Part shown: positions 1-10,250 of the stretch, in pieces
Layout of the letters: the number at the start of each line of letters is the position of its first letter
Numbering within the stretch: the first letter of the stretch is position 1
Source: Trichinella spiralis
Taxonomy: Eukaryota > Nematoda > Enoplea > Trichinellida > Trichinellidae
Direction: 5' to 3'
Assembly: GCA_000181795.3 (NCBI GenBank)
Contig: CM012953.1
Location: 398,267-462,266, forward strand
Length of the DNA stretch: 64,000 bases
Notes under the pieces: generated by a model
The model's database searches: none
Told to the model about the DNA's origin: nothing
What the model saw: the letters and a program-made list of their open reading frames with translations, nothing else
Program-made: the position numbers and the translations under genes

Positions 1-462
1 GCCAGATGGAATTTGACTGTAGCGAGATTGGAAAATTTTTTCATACAATATTGCAGCTCCAAGGCAGCTAGGAGTGAAAAGCCAAACAAAGAAAATGCAT
101 TTCAGCGGCCAATAGATTGGTATAATGAAAGATATGCATTCAGCAAAATAATCAATAAATCGAAACAAGCCAAAAATCACCCAATAAAACATCCATTGCT
201 TACAGCTGACGTTTTCACTTGATTGCATCTCTATTAATGTCTTCATTGCTGGATAACCAATGCATATGCAATTGCACAACAATCCTGCACCAGGGCTAAC
301 AATCAAAAGCACACAAATCACAATTGCTAACATCACCGCAGCTTGGTAACGACTTTTGCCAGTTTTTTGTTCAATTTTAGCAAACACTTTTCCCACCAAT
401 CTGCTTTCATCACCAATAGCGTTCCAAATATCATTGCAAATATTTTGAAGAATTTGGGCCAT
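1..462 (-). CDS. REEP5/6-like ER-shaping protein (TB2/DP1/HVA22 family), 3' end outside window
   Basis: The minus strand is open from an ATG at 462 to the window edge, 154 codons without a stop. The family core is clear: a first hydrophobic hairpin, then LLCN...YPA, then the KQWMFYWVIFG segment and a second hydrophobic hairpin ending IYWPLKCIFFVWLF. Proteins of this family sit as wedges in the tubular endoplasmic reticulum membrane and shape it. The ATG at 462 aligns with the start of the second copy at 8884, which supports the start choice. No intron is visible in this part. The stop codon lies beyond base 1. The codon equivalent to the nonsense site of the other copy is CAA (Gln) here, so this copy looks functional. 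Family assignment is by motif recognition. Confidence 0.85.
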   Translation of the reverse strand, partial: MAQILQNICNDIWNAIGDESRLVGKVFAKIEQKTGKSRYQAAVMLAIVICVLLIVSPGAGLLCNCICIGYPAMKTLIEMQSSENVSCKQWMFYWVIFGLFRFIDYFAECISFIIPIYWPLKCIFFVWLFTPSCLGAAILYEKIFQSRYSQIPSG

Positions 463-881
463 TTTTCAAGCAATCCAACAACCAACAAGCAGTCAGATTG
501 AAGCAAGCAAAGCAAACTAATTACTGTTTCGAATAGTTATCTGTATTAACTGAAACTTTAAAATAAGCTAAGTTTAAGTTTAAATTTAAAATGTTGGCTG
601 AATTTTAAAACTACTTGTTCAAAGCTTTTGAATGGCCCCATTATATACTTAAATGGCATATAAATATTATAAAATTGTAATTATGAAAATTAAATATTAA
701 TCATTTATCCGTTGAATCAATTTTTTCATTTGAAAAGCACATATGAATAATGGCTATTTTGAACCAACGAACAAATAAAACTGATGACGATTAAGGTGCC
801 ATATTTATAAGGAACATTATGCAAAAGTTTTCCCATATTCCAGCATTCCACATGTACGCGACAATTTGTATTTAATTTTCA
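463..881. other. AT-rich upstream region of the REEP-like gene
   Basis: No open frame with recognisable content. The first 150 bases resemble the region just upstream of the second REEP copy (8885-9010), including TTTAAA-rich runs, so the duplication included the 5' flank. I see no other feature. Confidence 0.5.
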
Positions 882-2286
882 TTAACCCTTTCGGGCCCAC
901 CGTATCAATTTTGATACATAATGTTTTATGCCCCATAGCTATTTACTGAAATGTTTTTGTTAGCCATGCTTGTGTTTATGTATTTTTGACATTTGTCTTA
1001 ACAATATTTTATTGCCATTTTTTTTCTCATCTTAGTAGATTTTTTATAATGCGCCCTACTGTGCAGGTAGGTGAGACGAAAAAACATGAATTTGCATTTT
1101 TATGTATAAATTGAGAACTGAGCAGAATTTAAGGATAATAATTTTTTTACTAGTAGATGCTGATGTGAAGATGATGTTAAAATTAATTGCAGCCTCTAAA
1201 GTTTTTGGGGTGCTGAGTAGAGTTCCTTAGAATACCTGTATCAATTTTGATACACTGGGCTTTAACGGAAACTGCGCATCATGATTACTACCCTCAGCGT
1301 ACTCAGATTCGCTTGCCCAACCCCGTATTACTTTTCTGAGAAAAATCATTTAGGATGTCTAATGAATTATTGTCAGATGCAATCAATAACATTTCTAAAA
1401 GTTTTGCACCATCGCTCATATTTATTACTGAGATCGCGTCCTCACTACACGTCTAGTAGTTGCTGTAATTTGGTAGTTGCTGCCCCATGCACCTGTCAAT
1501 AATTAAACGTTGGAATCCCAAACATTTAAAAAAATTACAACATGAATATGGGTGGTATAGACCTGAACAACATGCTTGCTGCTCTATACCGCATCGAACA
1601 CAAAAGTCAAAAATGGAACCGTCGCATTTTCTTTTGGATCATCAGCACTGCCATGACAAATGCATGGCAACTGTATAAGAGGGACAGAAAGGAGATGCCT
1701 GGAACATGCACAGGCACATTGGACCTACTAAGCTTCACTTGCCAAGTTAGTCAGTCCTTGTGTCTTGTGAACTTCCAGAAGCCATTCTCGTGCGTCTTCT
1801 CCAACGCCACCCCTGACGTCAAGACGATTGGGAAGACGACCAACTGACGTCTCAAGAGAAGTAGCAAAGGACCAAACTAGCCATTGGCCAGAAATCACTC
1901 AAACGCGAAGAAGATGCAGACTGTGTTCTAAGTTAGCCACGTGTCTGTGCAAAAAATGCAGTATTTACCTATGCCTAAGTAGCAACAGAAACTGCTTTAC
2001 AGAATTTCATAAATAATTATTTGCCTGCCAATTACTGCATGCCTGCGTACATAAGAACAATAAGCGTATGCACAATTAGTTATAGAAACGTGTACTCCTT
2101 TGAGGCCCAGTGTATCAATTTTGATACAGCTCTAAAAATGGCAATATTATTATTCAAACAATAAATCCTATTAGAATTTTCATAGATAAATCCTATTAGA
2201 ATTCATAGAATTACCATAACATGTTTAAAACGCATATTAAAAAAAATTTTGATTCACAGAAAAAATTGCTGGTCTGAAAGGGTTAA
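882..2286 (+). mobile_element. piggyBac-family element, internally deleted, with TTAA target duplications
   Basis: The element is bounded by TTAA at 882-885 and 2283-2286. Its ends are CCCTTTCGGGCC on the left and the inverse-type GGTCTGAAAGGG on the right, as expected for piggyBac. Only the C-terminal part of the transposase remains. It holds the GGIDL catalytic-Asp region and FFW helix (about 1542-1780), then in another frame the Cys-rich zinc finger RCRLC...CKKC (about 1900-2016). Compared with the copy at 47582, this copy lacks 14 bases near 1770, which causes the frame change. Three copies of the palindrome GTATCAATTTTGATAC occur at 902-917, 1238-1253 and 2112-2127. The element cannot encode an active transposase; mobilisation in trans is possible. 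Confidence 0.9.
1542..2016 (+). pseudogene. piggyBac transposase C-terminal fragment, frameshifted
   Basis: The fragment starts at MNMGGIDL and carries YRIEHKSQKW and the FFW...TNAWQLYKR region typical of the transposase catalytic core end. After a frame break near 1770-1830 it ends with a Cys-rich C-terminal domain (C-x2-C...C-x2-C...C) at about 1907-2011. The second Asp of the usual GGVDxxD motif is Asn here. The N-terminal two-thirds, with the other catalytic Asp residues, is absent. Confidence 0.85.
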
Positions 2287-2670
2287 CAAAGACGTTCTGT
2301 CTTCTCCCAATATAGTTCCAACTTCTACCCTCTACTCTAATAAGCAACTAAATCATTGCCATTATAATTTCTACATAACAATTTAGTGACCGATAGTTAG
2401 CTATTATCTATGAAACGTTAGCCAATAAAAATCATTTGAAGTATATTGCCTTTTAGGCTAAATGCGTACCTTGTTCTTTCTTGTTGACTGTTATATGTTT
2501 AAATACTGGTTTATGAAAGAATTTAGGTGATCCAGCATTGTAGCTGCAATGAATCCAACACTGGGTTATCAAAAGCAAAGCATGAGCTGCAGAAATGAAT
2601 AGCAATTTCAGGAAATAATTCTCAAATTAACGGTGAGATAAGCATGCGAGTTGAGACATTATTATTATCA
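2287..2670. other. intergenic, no feature recognised
   Basis: AT-rich sequence between the piggyBac end and the gypsy relic, with no supported open frame or RNA gene. Confidence 0.4.
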
Positions 2671-3150
2671 TATAGGAATACACCACACAAGACAACAGGA
2701 CGATCTCTGGCAGAATTACATGTGGGAAAAAGATAACCGATATTGTTGGACAGAATTAAACTGGATTTGGATACCAAAAAAGACATCGAAATATGGAAGC
2801 AGAAAATTTATCATGATAACAAGAGCAAGAGCAGAGAATTCAGGATAGGAGAAGAAGTGTGGATAGCGAATGAGCTGAATAGAGGATGGAACCCAGGAAT
2901 TATAGATCATCAGACAGGAGAATTGTCTTATGAAGTACTCGTGGCAGGAAAAAATAGAAGCATGCGAATCAACTAAGGACGCGAAATGGCACTTTGGATG
3001 TGTCAAACCGATTCTCAGAGAATGACACAGAAATCAGAAGACAGCAAAATAGCACTTTAAATGAACAAAGTCTTCCACGCAGCAGTCGCAGGCGCTGCAT
3101 TATCCCCGCTAGAGTAATAGTCAGAAAGTCAGTAGTCACCCTGAAAACAA
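2671..3150 (+). pseudogene. Ty3/gypsy-type retrotransposon integrase C-terminal relic
   Basis: Reading from 2671 gives YRNTPHKTTGRSLAEL, the typical end of a gypsy integrase core, then a K-rich helix, a GEEVW...GWNPGII...SYEV segment (the C-terminal GPY/F-like domain), and an arginine-rich tail near 3080-3110. In-frame stops occur at 2734-2736 (TAA) and 2974-2976 (TAA), and no LTRs, reverse transcriptase or RNase H are visible nearby. It is therefore a dead fragment. The family call rests on motif order. Confidence 0.8.
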
Positions 3151-3845
3151 AAAATATTGATACGTCCTTTTTGATATTAATATGTTAATTTTGCATATAT
3201 TAAAAAATGACACTAATCGAAGTAAAAAGTGAACATCAATGTACTTGTGGAACCCGTTGCCAACAGTGTTTTGAATTTTATGGAAACAATTTTTTCAGAT
3301 GATACATTTCTTTATACAGGTGCAACAACGATTTGTAAAAAGGTTTTGCCGTTTTTTATGAGTATGTTTCAAAGAAATAGAAAAAGCAGCGAAATATATC
3401 TGTTGCTTTTCTATTTTTAATGGTAAAGAGTGAAAATCGTAGCTGTACAAATGTGTGTCCTAAGATTTCTTACAATGTGTTTGTATGCCTGCACTATTTT
3501 AAAAATGGCAGAATAGCGGAATTTTTATAACATTACACAATGATATGCATGAAATGCCTAGATTTGCTTTTTGCAAATAAATTTTAGTGTTGAACCTGAT
3601 TTTAGTCCAATGATTTATTTGAATGTGCATAATCATTAGGAACATGCAATTTGCTACTGCAATAGCTATTTGTATTACAATACAGCATCAGAATTATTAC
3701 TAACGTTTTAAAATATTGAAACTTTATTTATGTTAATGAAGATTGAGATTGCAAATTTAATAATATTTATGTTTCAAACAAATTAATTGGTACTGAATGT
3801 TACCGTTGCATAGCATAACAGTGCAAATTATTAAAAATTATAAAA
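3151..3845. other. intergenic, no feature recognised
   Basis: AT-rich sequence with only short, low-information open frames. It ends at the target duplication of the Mutator-like element. Confidence 0.4.
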
Positions 3846-3854
3846 AATTAAAAA
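3846..3854 (+). repeat. target-site duplication AATTAAAAA, left copy
   Basis: Identical to 7775-7783 and directly adjacent to the left TIR of the MULE. Confidence 0.9.
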
Positions 3855-4150
3855 GGGGTAGACTCATTTTTGCCATCATAGACATGCCGCCTCGAAATTT
3901 GATTGGCTATGAATTTCCTATCCAAATTTAATTGGCTTTAAATTTCATTGGTTTACAAGCTGACTAACTTTCATTGATTGTCGTTGTGATGAATTTTATT
4001 TGTTATCGCGCTGCGAAATTTCACTGGTTGTGGCTGTGATGAATTTTATTTGTTTTCGCAAACCTAAATTTTACTGGTTGTCGTTGTAATGCGTTCTATT
4101 TGTCAAATTTCGGTTTCTATTCAATGGTCAGTTTTCTGATATTCAAAGCT
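3855..4150 (+). repeat. MULE left terminal inverted repeat
   Basis: Pairs with 7500-7774 in inverse orientation. It contains three imperfect units of about 49 bases, each with an ACTGGTTGTCG...TGATG-like core. Confidence 0.9.
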
Positions 4151-4636
4151 ATACTATTTATATCCTATATATATTTAAAAAATTACTGTTTAATGGTACT
4201 TATTTAATGAAATTAATTACAATTAATTATTTAATAATATTCAGTAAAATGGTGAATCCACCGCGCAAGTTTCCAAGTGATCTTTCTTACTAATAGCATC
4301 CGTAGCTTTTAAATTTGTACACATTGCACCCCTGCAGCCTATTTTATATCAAAATAAACTATTCTTTAAAAACAGTAAACACATGATGCACATTGAGTGT
4401 ACACTTTGGAACATCCCTGATGTTTCTTCTGTTTGCCGGTGTTTCATTTTGTATGCCCTCGCTTCAAAAACAAAGGACGTTTTACTGCAACGGTTGCTTA
4501 CAAGAAGCAAATCAGAATTATCAGACATAAAGAGAACAAGGAATAGTAAAAGAAAAAATTTTCGTCTGAGACCTTAAACATTGTCCATAGGAATATCAAC
4601 CTTCTCCTATGTTTTGTAACTGAATGTTTTGCTTGT

Positions 4637-4852
4637 TCAAATTTTTTCTCTATTCAATGTCCACTTCCATGCAAGATGTAGGAAAATCGATAATCTGTCT
4701 GAAAATTTTGGAAATGGGGCCAACAGTTTTAATTTATCCACAAATGGCGCACCAAAGCTGATATCAAAGTATGCAATATCCTCTGCCCCGTGAAATGAAA
4801 AAGCTTCAGCAGCTGTTCTGCTTGGTGCTGTCCAACGCTTTCTTTCCGCTTT
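4637..4852 (-). other. possible antisense ORF inside the MULE left arm
   Basis: The minus strand is open for 72 codons and reads protein-like (for example AFSFHGAEDIAYFDISFG), ending TGA at 4637-4639. I recognise no family. It could be an accessory ORF, captured host sequence or chance. Confidence 0.2.
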
Positions 4853-5610
4853 CTAAGTGCTTTACTTTTATCCATCCACGTTGATAAATATTGTTTCAAA
4901 GAATGTCAACCAACAGTTGCTTTGCTCGTAAGATAAATTACGTTTTAGCTAGCAATTTAACGAGATTTATGCACAAGATGCTTTTCATTTTGTCAGAAAC
5001 TTTTCTGAAGAGTAGCTAAGGGCTATTCAAGTACAAAGGAAAATTGAACAAGTGATAAATTGTCCACAGCTGTAGCTATTCAGCTGAAAGTAGAAGTGGT
5101 GATTGCTGAATGTTAGCATCGAAATACTTTTCTGATTTTAGCTGGACTGTTATCTAAAAATGTTTCTGGTTTCGATGAGAATTTTATCTTTACTCTCTTC
5201 ACTGTTTCTTTGACTTCCGTTCACCAGAGTTATTGTTTTTCTTCTTATGTTTCATGTTAATAAAAAAATAAAAATCTTGAATTTTATTTAAAAATAAAGA
5301 AACATGTGGTTGTACATTTTGTGTAAATTTTAAACTGTTTTTCAACATCTGAACTAAACTGACTAGTGCGTTGGTGTACACTTAAGTTGCCATTACTTTA
5401 CCATTTGCATTTGTAACCTTCCAACTTGTATTTTCAATGATAACGAAATGTTGAAGGGAATAACGAGACTAAACCGGCAAATTTCAACAAGCAACAAAGT
5501 TAGTTACAAACCGTAGGAGCAGAATTTTATATATAATCAGAGGTGAACCCCGTTTTCACCATTTTACCAGTTTTCTGTTCTGTGTGCTTGACTTCGATTC
5601 ATCTTCTCTC

Positions 5611-7070
5611 ATGGCTGCTGATTTGCATTTGGTTTTAAATAATCGAAATAACTATAACTTAGTGTATGAAGGTAGAGTTCACCTCCTAAGACACACAAAT
5701 TTTGAAGACAAACAGTGGGTTTGCCAACGGGTAAATAATATTTCATTATTATAATATGCTATTTTTATCAGTCAGCATTCTGATTTCTCATGCAGGTGAG
5801 AAGTGGATGTAGAGGTACAGTTTACACCAACCTCGAAGTAAACACGGTTTTGAGAACAGCACCGCATGCAGTAACGTGCACTGCCGACGACTACATATTG
5901 TATAAAATGGAGAAGAAGAACACTCTTTAACGCCGCGCAGGGGAGGAAACGAAGCCAGTGCCGCAGATATATAACGAAGAATGTAGCAATGCATCCACCA
6001 GTTTGGAAACTGCTGGTCAGTTTCCAACATACAAAAAAGTGGAAGCGGCCTTGTACAGAAGCCGGGCCAAACGTTTTCCACCACTGCCAGCAACACGCCA
6101 GCAGCTGGAAATTCCAACACCCTGGCGTGTTACGAAGTCTGGCCGGCAGTTTTTGATGTATAATAATGTACATAATTCTGTTTTAATATTTTGTACAGAT
6201 GAAAATATACGGGAGTTGGCTGGACATACTGTCTGGTGCATGGATGGAACATTTAAAATTGTTCCTGAATGGTACCATCAGATGTTCAGCATTCATGTGT
6301 TTAAAGAAGGTAAATTAATACCACTTGTATATTGTTTAACAGTTAGAAGAGATCTCCCAACATATCATGAAATTTTTGATAATTTAATTTTAAAAGCGGC
6401 AGCGTTAGGGGTTGTCCTTCAGCCGCAAACTGTGATTTGCGATTTCGAAACTGCCCTTATCCCTGCGGTGCAGGCATCGTTCCCGGGCGTTCAAATACAA
6501 GGTTGCTATTTTCACTTCTGCCAAGCAGTTTTGCGGAAAGTGGCAGAGCTTGGATTGCGAACCAGGTACCTTCACGAAGCGGAAACAAAAAAGAAGATCA
6601 AAATGCTGATGGCAACAGCATTTTTGCCACTTCCTGAGGTACCTGCTGCCGTGGGTCTGCTTGGCAGAAACGTTACGGGTCTAATAGCAGCCTTGTTTGA
6701 TTACTCCCGAAGAGAATGGATGACCCCCAACAAGCTGCCGTTATGGAATGTATATAATGTACAGACACGAACAAATAATCACTTAGAAGGCTGGCACTTG
6801 AAAATGAACCGGCAAGCGGGGAAACATCACCTCAGCTTTTATGAACTGCTCCAATTGCTGATTGATGAGCAAGGATCAACGGAAACGTTGATTCAGCAGG
6901 TGACGTCAGGACGCGTTACCGCCAACGATTTACGAATAAAGAACAGTAAATATGAAGAGGTGCAGCTACGCATAACAGCGTTGACTGCTGAATATGATGG
7001 CGGAACGCGTACAATGGAGCAGTTCTTAAAAGCTGTTGCGTATGATGTCCCTGAGCCGATTAACTTCTGA
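5611..7070 (+). pseudogene. MULE transposase with N-terminal FLYWCH zinc finger, one premature stop
   Basis: Exon 1 is 5611-5730, ending at GTAAAT; exon 2 is 5796-7070, after ...TGCAG. Residues 15-80 form a FLYWCH finger (VYEGRVHLLRH, QWVC, SGCRGT). A MULE DDE core follows: WCMDGTFKIVP with the first Asp, VICDFETAL with the second Asp, the GCYFHFCQAV helix, and NNHLEGWH with the likely acidic third residue. Exon 2 stays in one frame to TGA at 7068-7070, but a TAA at 5928-5930 interrupts the linker between the FLYWCH finger and the core. Protein-like sequence continues on both sides (before: MEKKNTL; after: RRAGEETKPV). One nonsense change therefore separates this from an intact gene, unless the stop is a sequencing error. 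Translation from a downstream start would yield only the core. Confidence 0.85.
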
Positions 7071-7499
7071 GTGCCACCTTCCCTGCACCTTTAATTTGTA
7101 TTTTCTTATTCTTCGTAGTGTTTATTCTTGTTTGTATTATAGTATATCATATTGCAATGTCTTGTATTGTGTTGTATTATAATGTTGTATTGTATTGTCT
7201 TCTATATAGTTTTATAGTTTTTACCACTGAATAAATTTTCACCACTGAAAATTATAATTATCTAATTCACAACTTGGAAAGGAAACTTTTGAACAAGTTC
7301 TATAAAATGCTGTATAGTACACAAGCAATAAACTGAGTTAGCATACCTTAAAGATAAGCAAATTTCTAAGGTGTGATCAGCATATACACAAAAATATAAT
7401 CTGAAGAAAATTTGCTTTTAAGATTATAATTTTGAAATGATAGTCAACTTTTAATTTTACTTAATGCTACTACAAATATATGTGGAATAAAAAAAGTTA

Positions 7500-7774
7500 A
7501 GCTTTGAATATCAGAAAACTGACCATTGAAGAGACACCGAAATTCGACATATAGAAAGCACTACAACGACAACCATTAAAATTTAGGTTTGCGAAAACAA
7601 ATGAAATTTATCACAACCACAACCAGTGAAATTTAGCCGCGCGACAACAAAGAAAATTCACCACAACGACCACCACTAAAATTTAGTTGCGCTCATTGGC
7701 TTGAAAACCAATAAAATTTAAAGCCAATCAAATTTTGAGCGGCATGCCTTTGATGGCAAAAACGAGACTAAACC
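7500..7774 (-). repeat. MULE right terminal inverted repeat
   Basis: Inverse of 3855-4150 with scattered substitutions and small indels. The inner boundary is AGCTTTGAATATCAG. Confidence 0.9.
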
Positions 7775-7783
7775 AATTAAAAA
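7775..7783 (+). repeat. target-site duplication AATTAAAAA, right copy
   Basis: Identical to 3846-3854 and directly adjacent to the right TIR of the MULE. Confidence 0.9.
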
Positions 7784-8386
7784 CAATCTTTTAACATTCG
7801 TACACATTCGCAATCAGAACGTTTCACATTCGAAAATGGTAGCATGATCAGCGCATCAGAGAAAGGCGGTTAGGTTATTCACGGTGAACAGTAAAAGTTG
7901 TTCTCGTTGAACAGTAATCAAGGAAGATGGACAGTAAGCTTTCCATTCGTGGAGGAAATATTCTTCTGAATGCGTTTCAAAGCCGCTGCAGCACATAATG
8001 CGTGTGGCATCATTGCACTTATTTACGTCCAAAAATACGTAACTGGAGATACATTTGTCTGAATTTCCTCCATTAATGTCAGATACAGTTGGTTGCAGAA
8101 TAGCTGAAAATGGAATGGATTTCTTTTATGAAAGTTTCTAACATGGCAATTTCAATTCATACTTGTAAATATTTATCAAAAATTATGAATATTGAAATTG
8201 TTCATTTAATAAAATAACAACAATATCATTTTTACATTCAAGTAACTGTTTCAAATTTTATGCATCATATAGAGTTGACCGTAATCAAAATAATTTTTAA
8301 ATAATTAAGTATGAAATATAAGAATATAATGAAAAGAATAATGAATGAATAAGCGGATGAGCAGTAGAAAAGAGTGATGGTGGTGG
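7784..8386. other. intergenic, no feature recognised
   Basis: Sequence between the MULE and the second REEP copy. No supported gene is seen. The last part lies downstream of the REEP stop codon. Confidence 0.4.
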
Positions 8387-8884
8387 TTATTCTGCAGTCA
8401 TTTCTACACCAGTAGTGCAGCCAGATACAAATTCACTATAGCAAGATTGGAAAAACTTTTCACACAATGTTGCAGCTCCATGGCAGCTGTGAGTGAAAAG
8501 CCAAACAAAAAAAATGCATTTCAACAGCCAATAGATAGGCAAAATGCAGTTAATGCTTTCAGCAAAAAAATCAGTAATAGTGAACAATCCAAAAATTACC
8601 CAATAAAACATCCATTACTTGCATTTGCTTTTCTTATTTGATTCCATCTCTGCTAAAGTTTTCATTGCTGGATAGACAAAGCAAATCAAATTGCACAACA
8701 ATTCTGTTAAACTTGGGACAAAAATCAAAGCCGTTACAAGCACGCTCACCAAAATGCCTGCGGCTTCTTTTCGACCGCGACCAGATCTTTTTTCAATTTC
8801 ATCAAATAGTTTTCCAACTGTTCCACTGTCATTGTTAACAGCATTGCTAACATCTTTGAAAACGCTGTGAACAGTTTTGGCCAT
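8387..8884 (-). pseudogene. second REEP5/6-like gene copy with an in-frame TAA
   Basis: The ATG at 8884 starts a frame homologous to the copy at 462: an N-terminal helix, a hydrophobic segment, ELLCNLICFVYPAMKT, then after codon 89 a TAA at 8615-8617. The same frame continues WMFYWVIFG, a second hydrophobic hairpin and the C-terminal tail to a TAA at 8387-8389, 166 codons in all. The sister copy has CAA at the interrupted position, so a C-to-T change is the simplest explanation. Nothing else in the frame is damaged, which means a recent pseudogene, a sequencing error, or stop readthrough. Splicing around the stop looks unlikely because the flanking residues are core family sequence. Confidence 0.8.
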
Positions 8885-9092
8885 TTCCAAGCAATTCATA
8901 GAGCATTTGTTCACTTGACGCAATAGGGGAATACTAATTACTGTAAAGAATTGTCTGTAAATGTAAATGACATTTTAAAATAAACTGGTTAACTTTAATT
9001 TTAAACTTCACTTCAAATGATAGAAGTTATTCTACTGAAAAAAAACTCTGGAAGTTATAACATGTAAATGTATGGCACTTATTCAAATTCAA

Positions 9093-9156
<64 letters not shown>

Positions 9157-9356
9157 CAGCATTATTTTCTAAGTAAGAGGTTCAGAACGGTTGCAGACAA
9201 ATTTAAATTTCTGATCATGATAAAAATGCAAATAGTTACAGATGCAGCATTATAATAAACAATAAGCATACATTTTAGTTGTTTAAACTTTAAACAGTGT
9301 GAACTTTAAACATTGAGCAATTTAGATTTTGCAGGAGAACTTTTCATTTAGTATCC
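8885..9356. other. upstream region of the REEP copy with an (AT)n tract
   Basis: AT-rich, resembling 463-600 in its first part, and containing the (AT)n microsatellite at 9097-9155. No gene is seen. Confidence 0.45.
9097..9155. repeat. (AT)n microsatellite
   Basis: About 29 uninterrupted AT dinucleotides. Confidence 0.95.
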
Positions 9357-9623
9357 GTGTGGCATCCACGGTGTTTGGTCCGTTTTGTTATACCCATGAA
9401 GAAAATTTTCCACCTTTTTTTTCCTGATTTATTTGAAGAGAAAGATTCAAAGGCTATGGGAAAAAATAACTTCAGAGGTACGCTAATGGACTACGTTAAA
9501 TTTACAGAAGAGTTATATGAAGCCCGTGAGAAGAGACGTGCGCTCAGAGAGAAAAGAGATGAAGAGAATGCCAAATGTCGTGAAAACTGTGACCTAGCTG
9601 GCGAATACCACAAGAAGAAATAA
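9357..9623 (+). CDS. hypothetical charged protein fragment or terminal exon
   Basis: The frame is open to TAA at 9621-9623. Its second half is strongly charged and helical (EELYEAREKRRALREKR) and ends in KKK. I recognise no family. A plausible splice acceptor (TTTTGCAG) lies at 9326-9333, so it may be a last exon. An eight-T run near 9413-9421 separates two frames that both read protein-like: the upstream alternative frame gives THEENFPPFF and the downstream frame gives PDLFEEKDSKAM. An old frameshift is therefore possible. AATAAA-like signals follow the stop. It could be a relic of a mobile element. Confidence 0.3.
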   Translation: MWHPRCLVRFVIPMKKIFHLFFPDLFEEKDSKAMGKNNFRGTLMDYVKFTEELYEAREKRRALREKRDEENAKCRENCDLAGEYHKKK

Positions 9624-10075
9624 TTTATTTATGATAATTTACTGTATTTTATGTTTCATTTAGGTGTTTTTGTTTGTAAAAATATTTCAATTTTTTTACT
9701 TTGTTCACTATAAATAAATAATTTTTTCAAAACAAAAATAATAAATTTTGAATAAATTTTCAAAATAAATTTTAAACACAATCAGTATTTCGTTTTTTGC
9801 TGTTGAATTGCTTAGCAGTTTTTGCTCTTTTTCTTTATAATTTGCATATTCTCAGTTTGTCCCAACTCAACTGCAACCATTACTTTTTATCTTAATTTCA
9901 TTGGCTACAACTGCTGACAGAACATTAGTCGTTTGATTAGTTATGTTATTGTTCCTGCAATAATTGGAGAAATGACAATAACAGTTGGTTCAATACTCCT
10001 CTTCTACTTCTTTGACGAACAGAACGAAGAAAGCCATTGCGAACATGTCTAATTATAAAATGTATCCATAATGAT
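9624..10075. other. intergenic, no feature recognised
   Basis: AT-rich, with AATAAA-type signals in the first 150 bases. No gene is seen. Confidence 0.4.
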
Positions 10076-10240
10076 GGTTTGGTACTACTCGGTCCCGCTT
10101 TTCTCTCATTGGTCATTACCCACGCTATTTTATTGGACCGTCAAATCTTAATCACAACTGAAGAGTTTGAATCAATGAGCAATTAGACAAAAAAAAACAA
10201 TGCGACAAAGACTTCACTGAGGAATTAGACAAAGAAAACC
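10076..10240 (+). mobile_element. MITE copy truncated at an assembly gap
   Basis: Begins GGTTTGGTACTACTC and matches 14201-14365 with about one substitution over 165 bases. It stops at the N run 10241-10250, and the sequence after the gap does not match the rest of the element. Confidence 0.85.
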
Positions 10241-10250
10241 NNNNNNNNNN
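10241..10250. other. assembly gap (10 N)
   Basis: Ten N characters. Confidence 1.

Larger units (their letters stand above)
3855..7774 (+). mobile_element. complete Mutator-like element (MULE) with long TIRs and 9-bp TSD
   Basis: Long inverted repeats lie at 3855-4150 and 7500-7774, starting GGGGTAGACTC and (inverse of the right end) GGTTTAGTCTC. The 9-base direct repeat AATTAAAAA flanks the element exactly at 3846-3854 and 7775-7783, within the 9-11 bp typical of MULEs. Each TIR is built of about three imperfect units of roughly 49 bases (for example 3972-4115). The element encodes a FLYWCH/MULE transposase at 5611-7070. About 1.4 kb of mostly non-coding sequence separates the left TIR from the gene. 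Confidence 0.93.

Noticed and set aside
13-222. Plus-strand open frame similar to one at 8447-8641
   Set aside because: Both are antisense shadows of the two REEP copies; the similarity reflects the minus-strand genes.
5772-6173. Minus-strand open frames over the MULE transposase
   Set aside because: They lie opposite the FLYWCH/DDE coding frame and show no family features.
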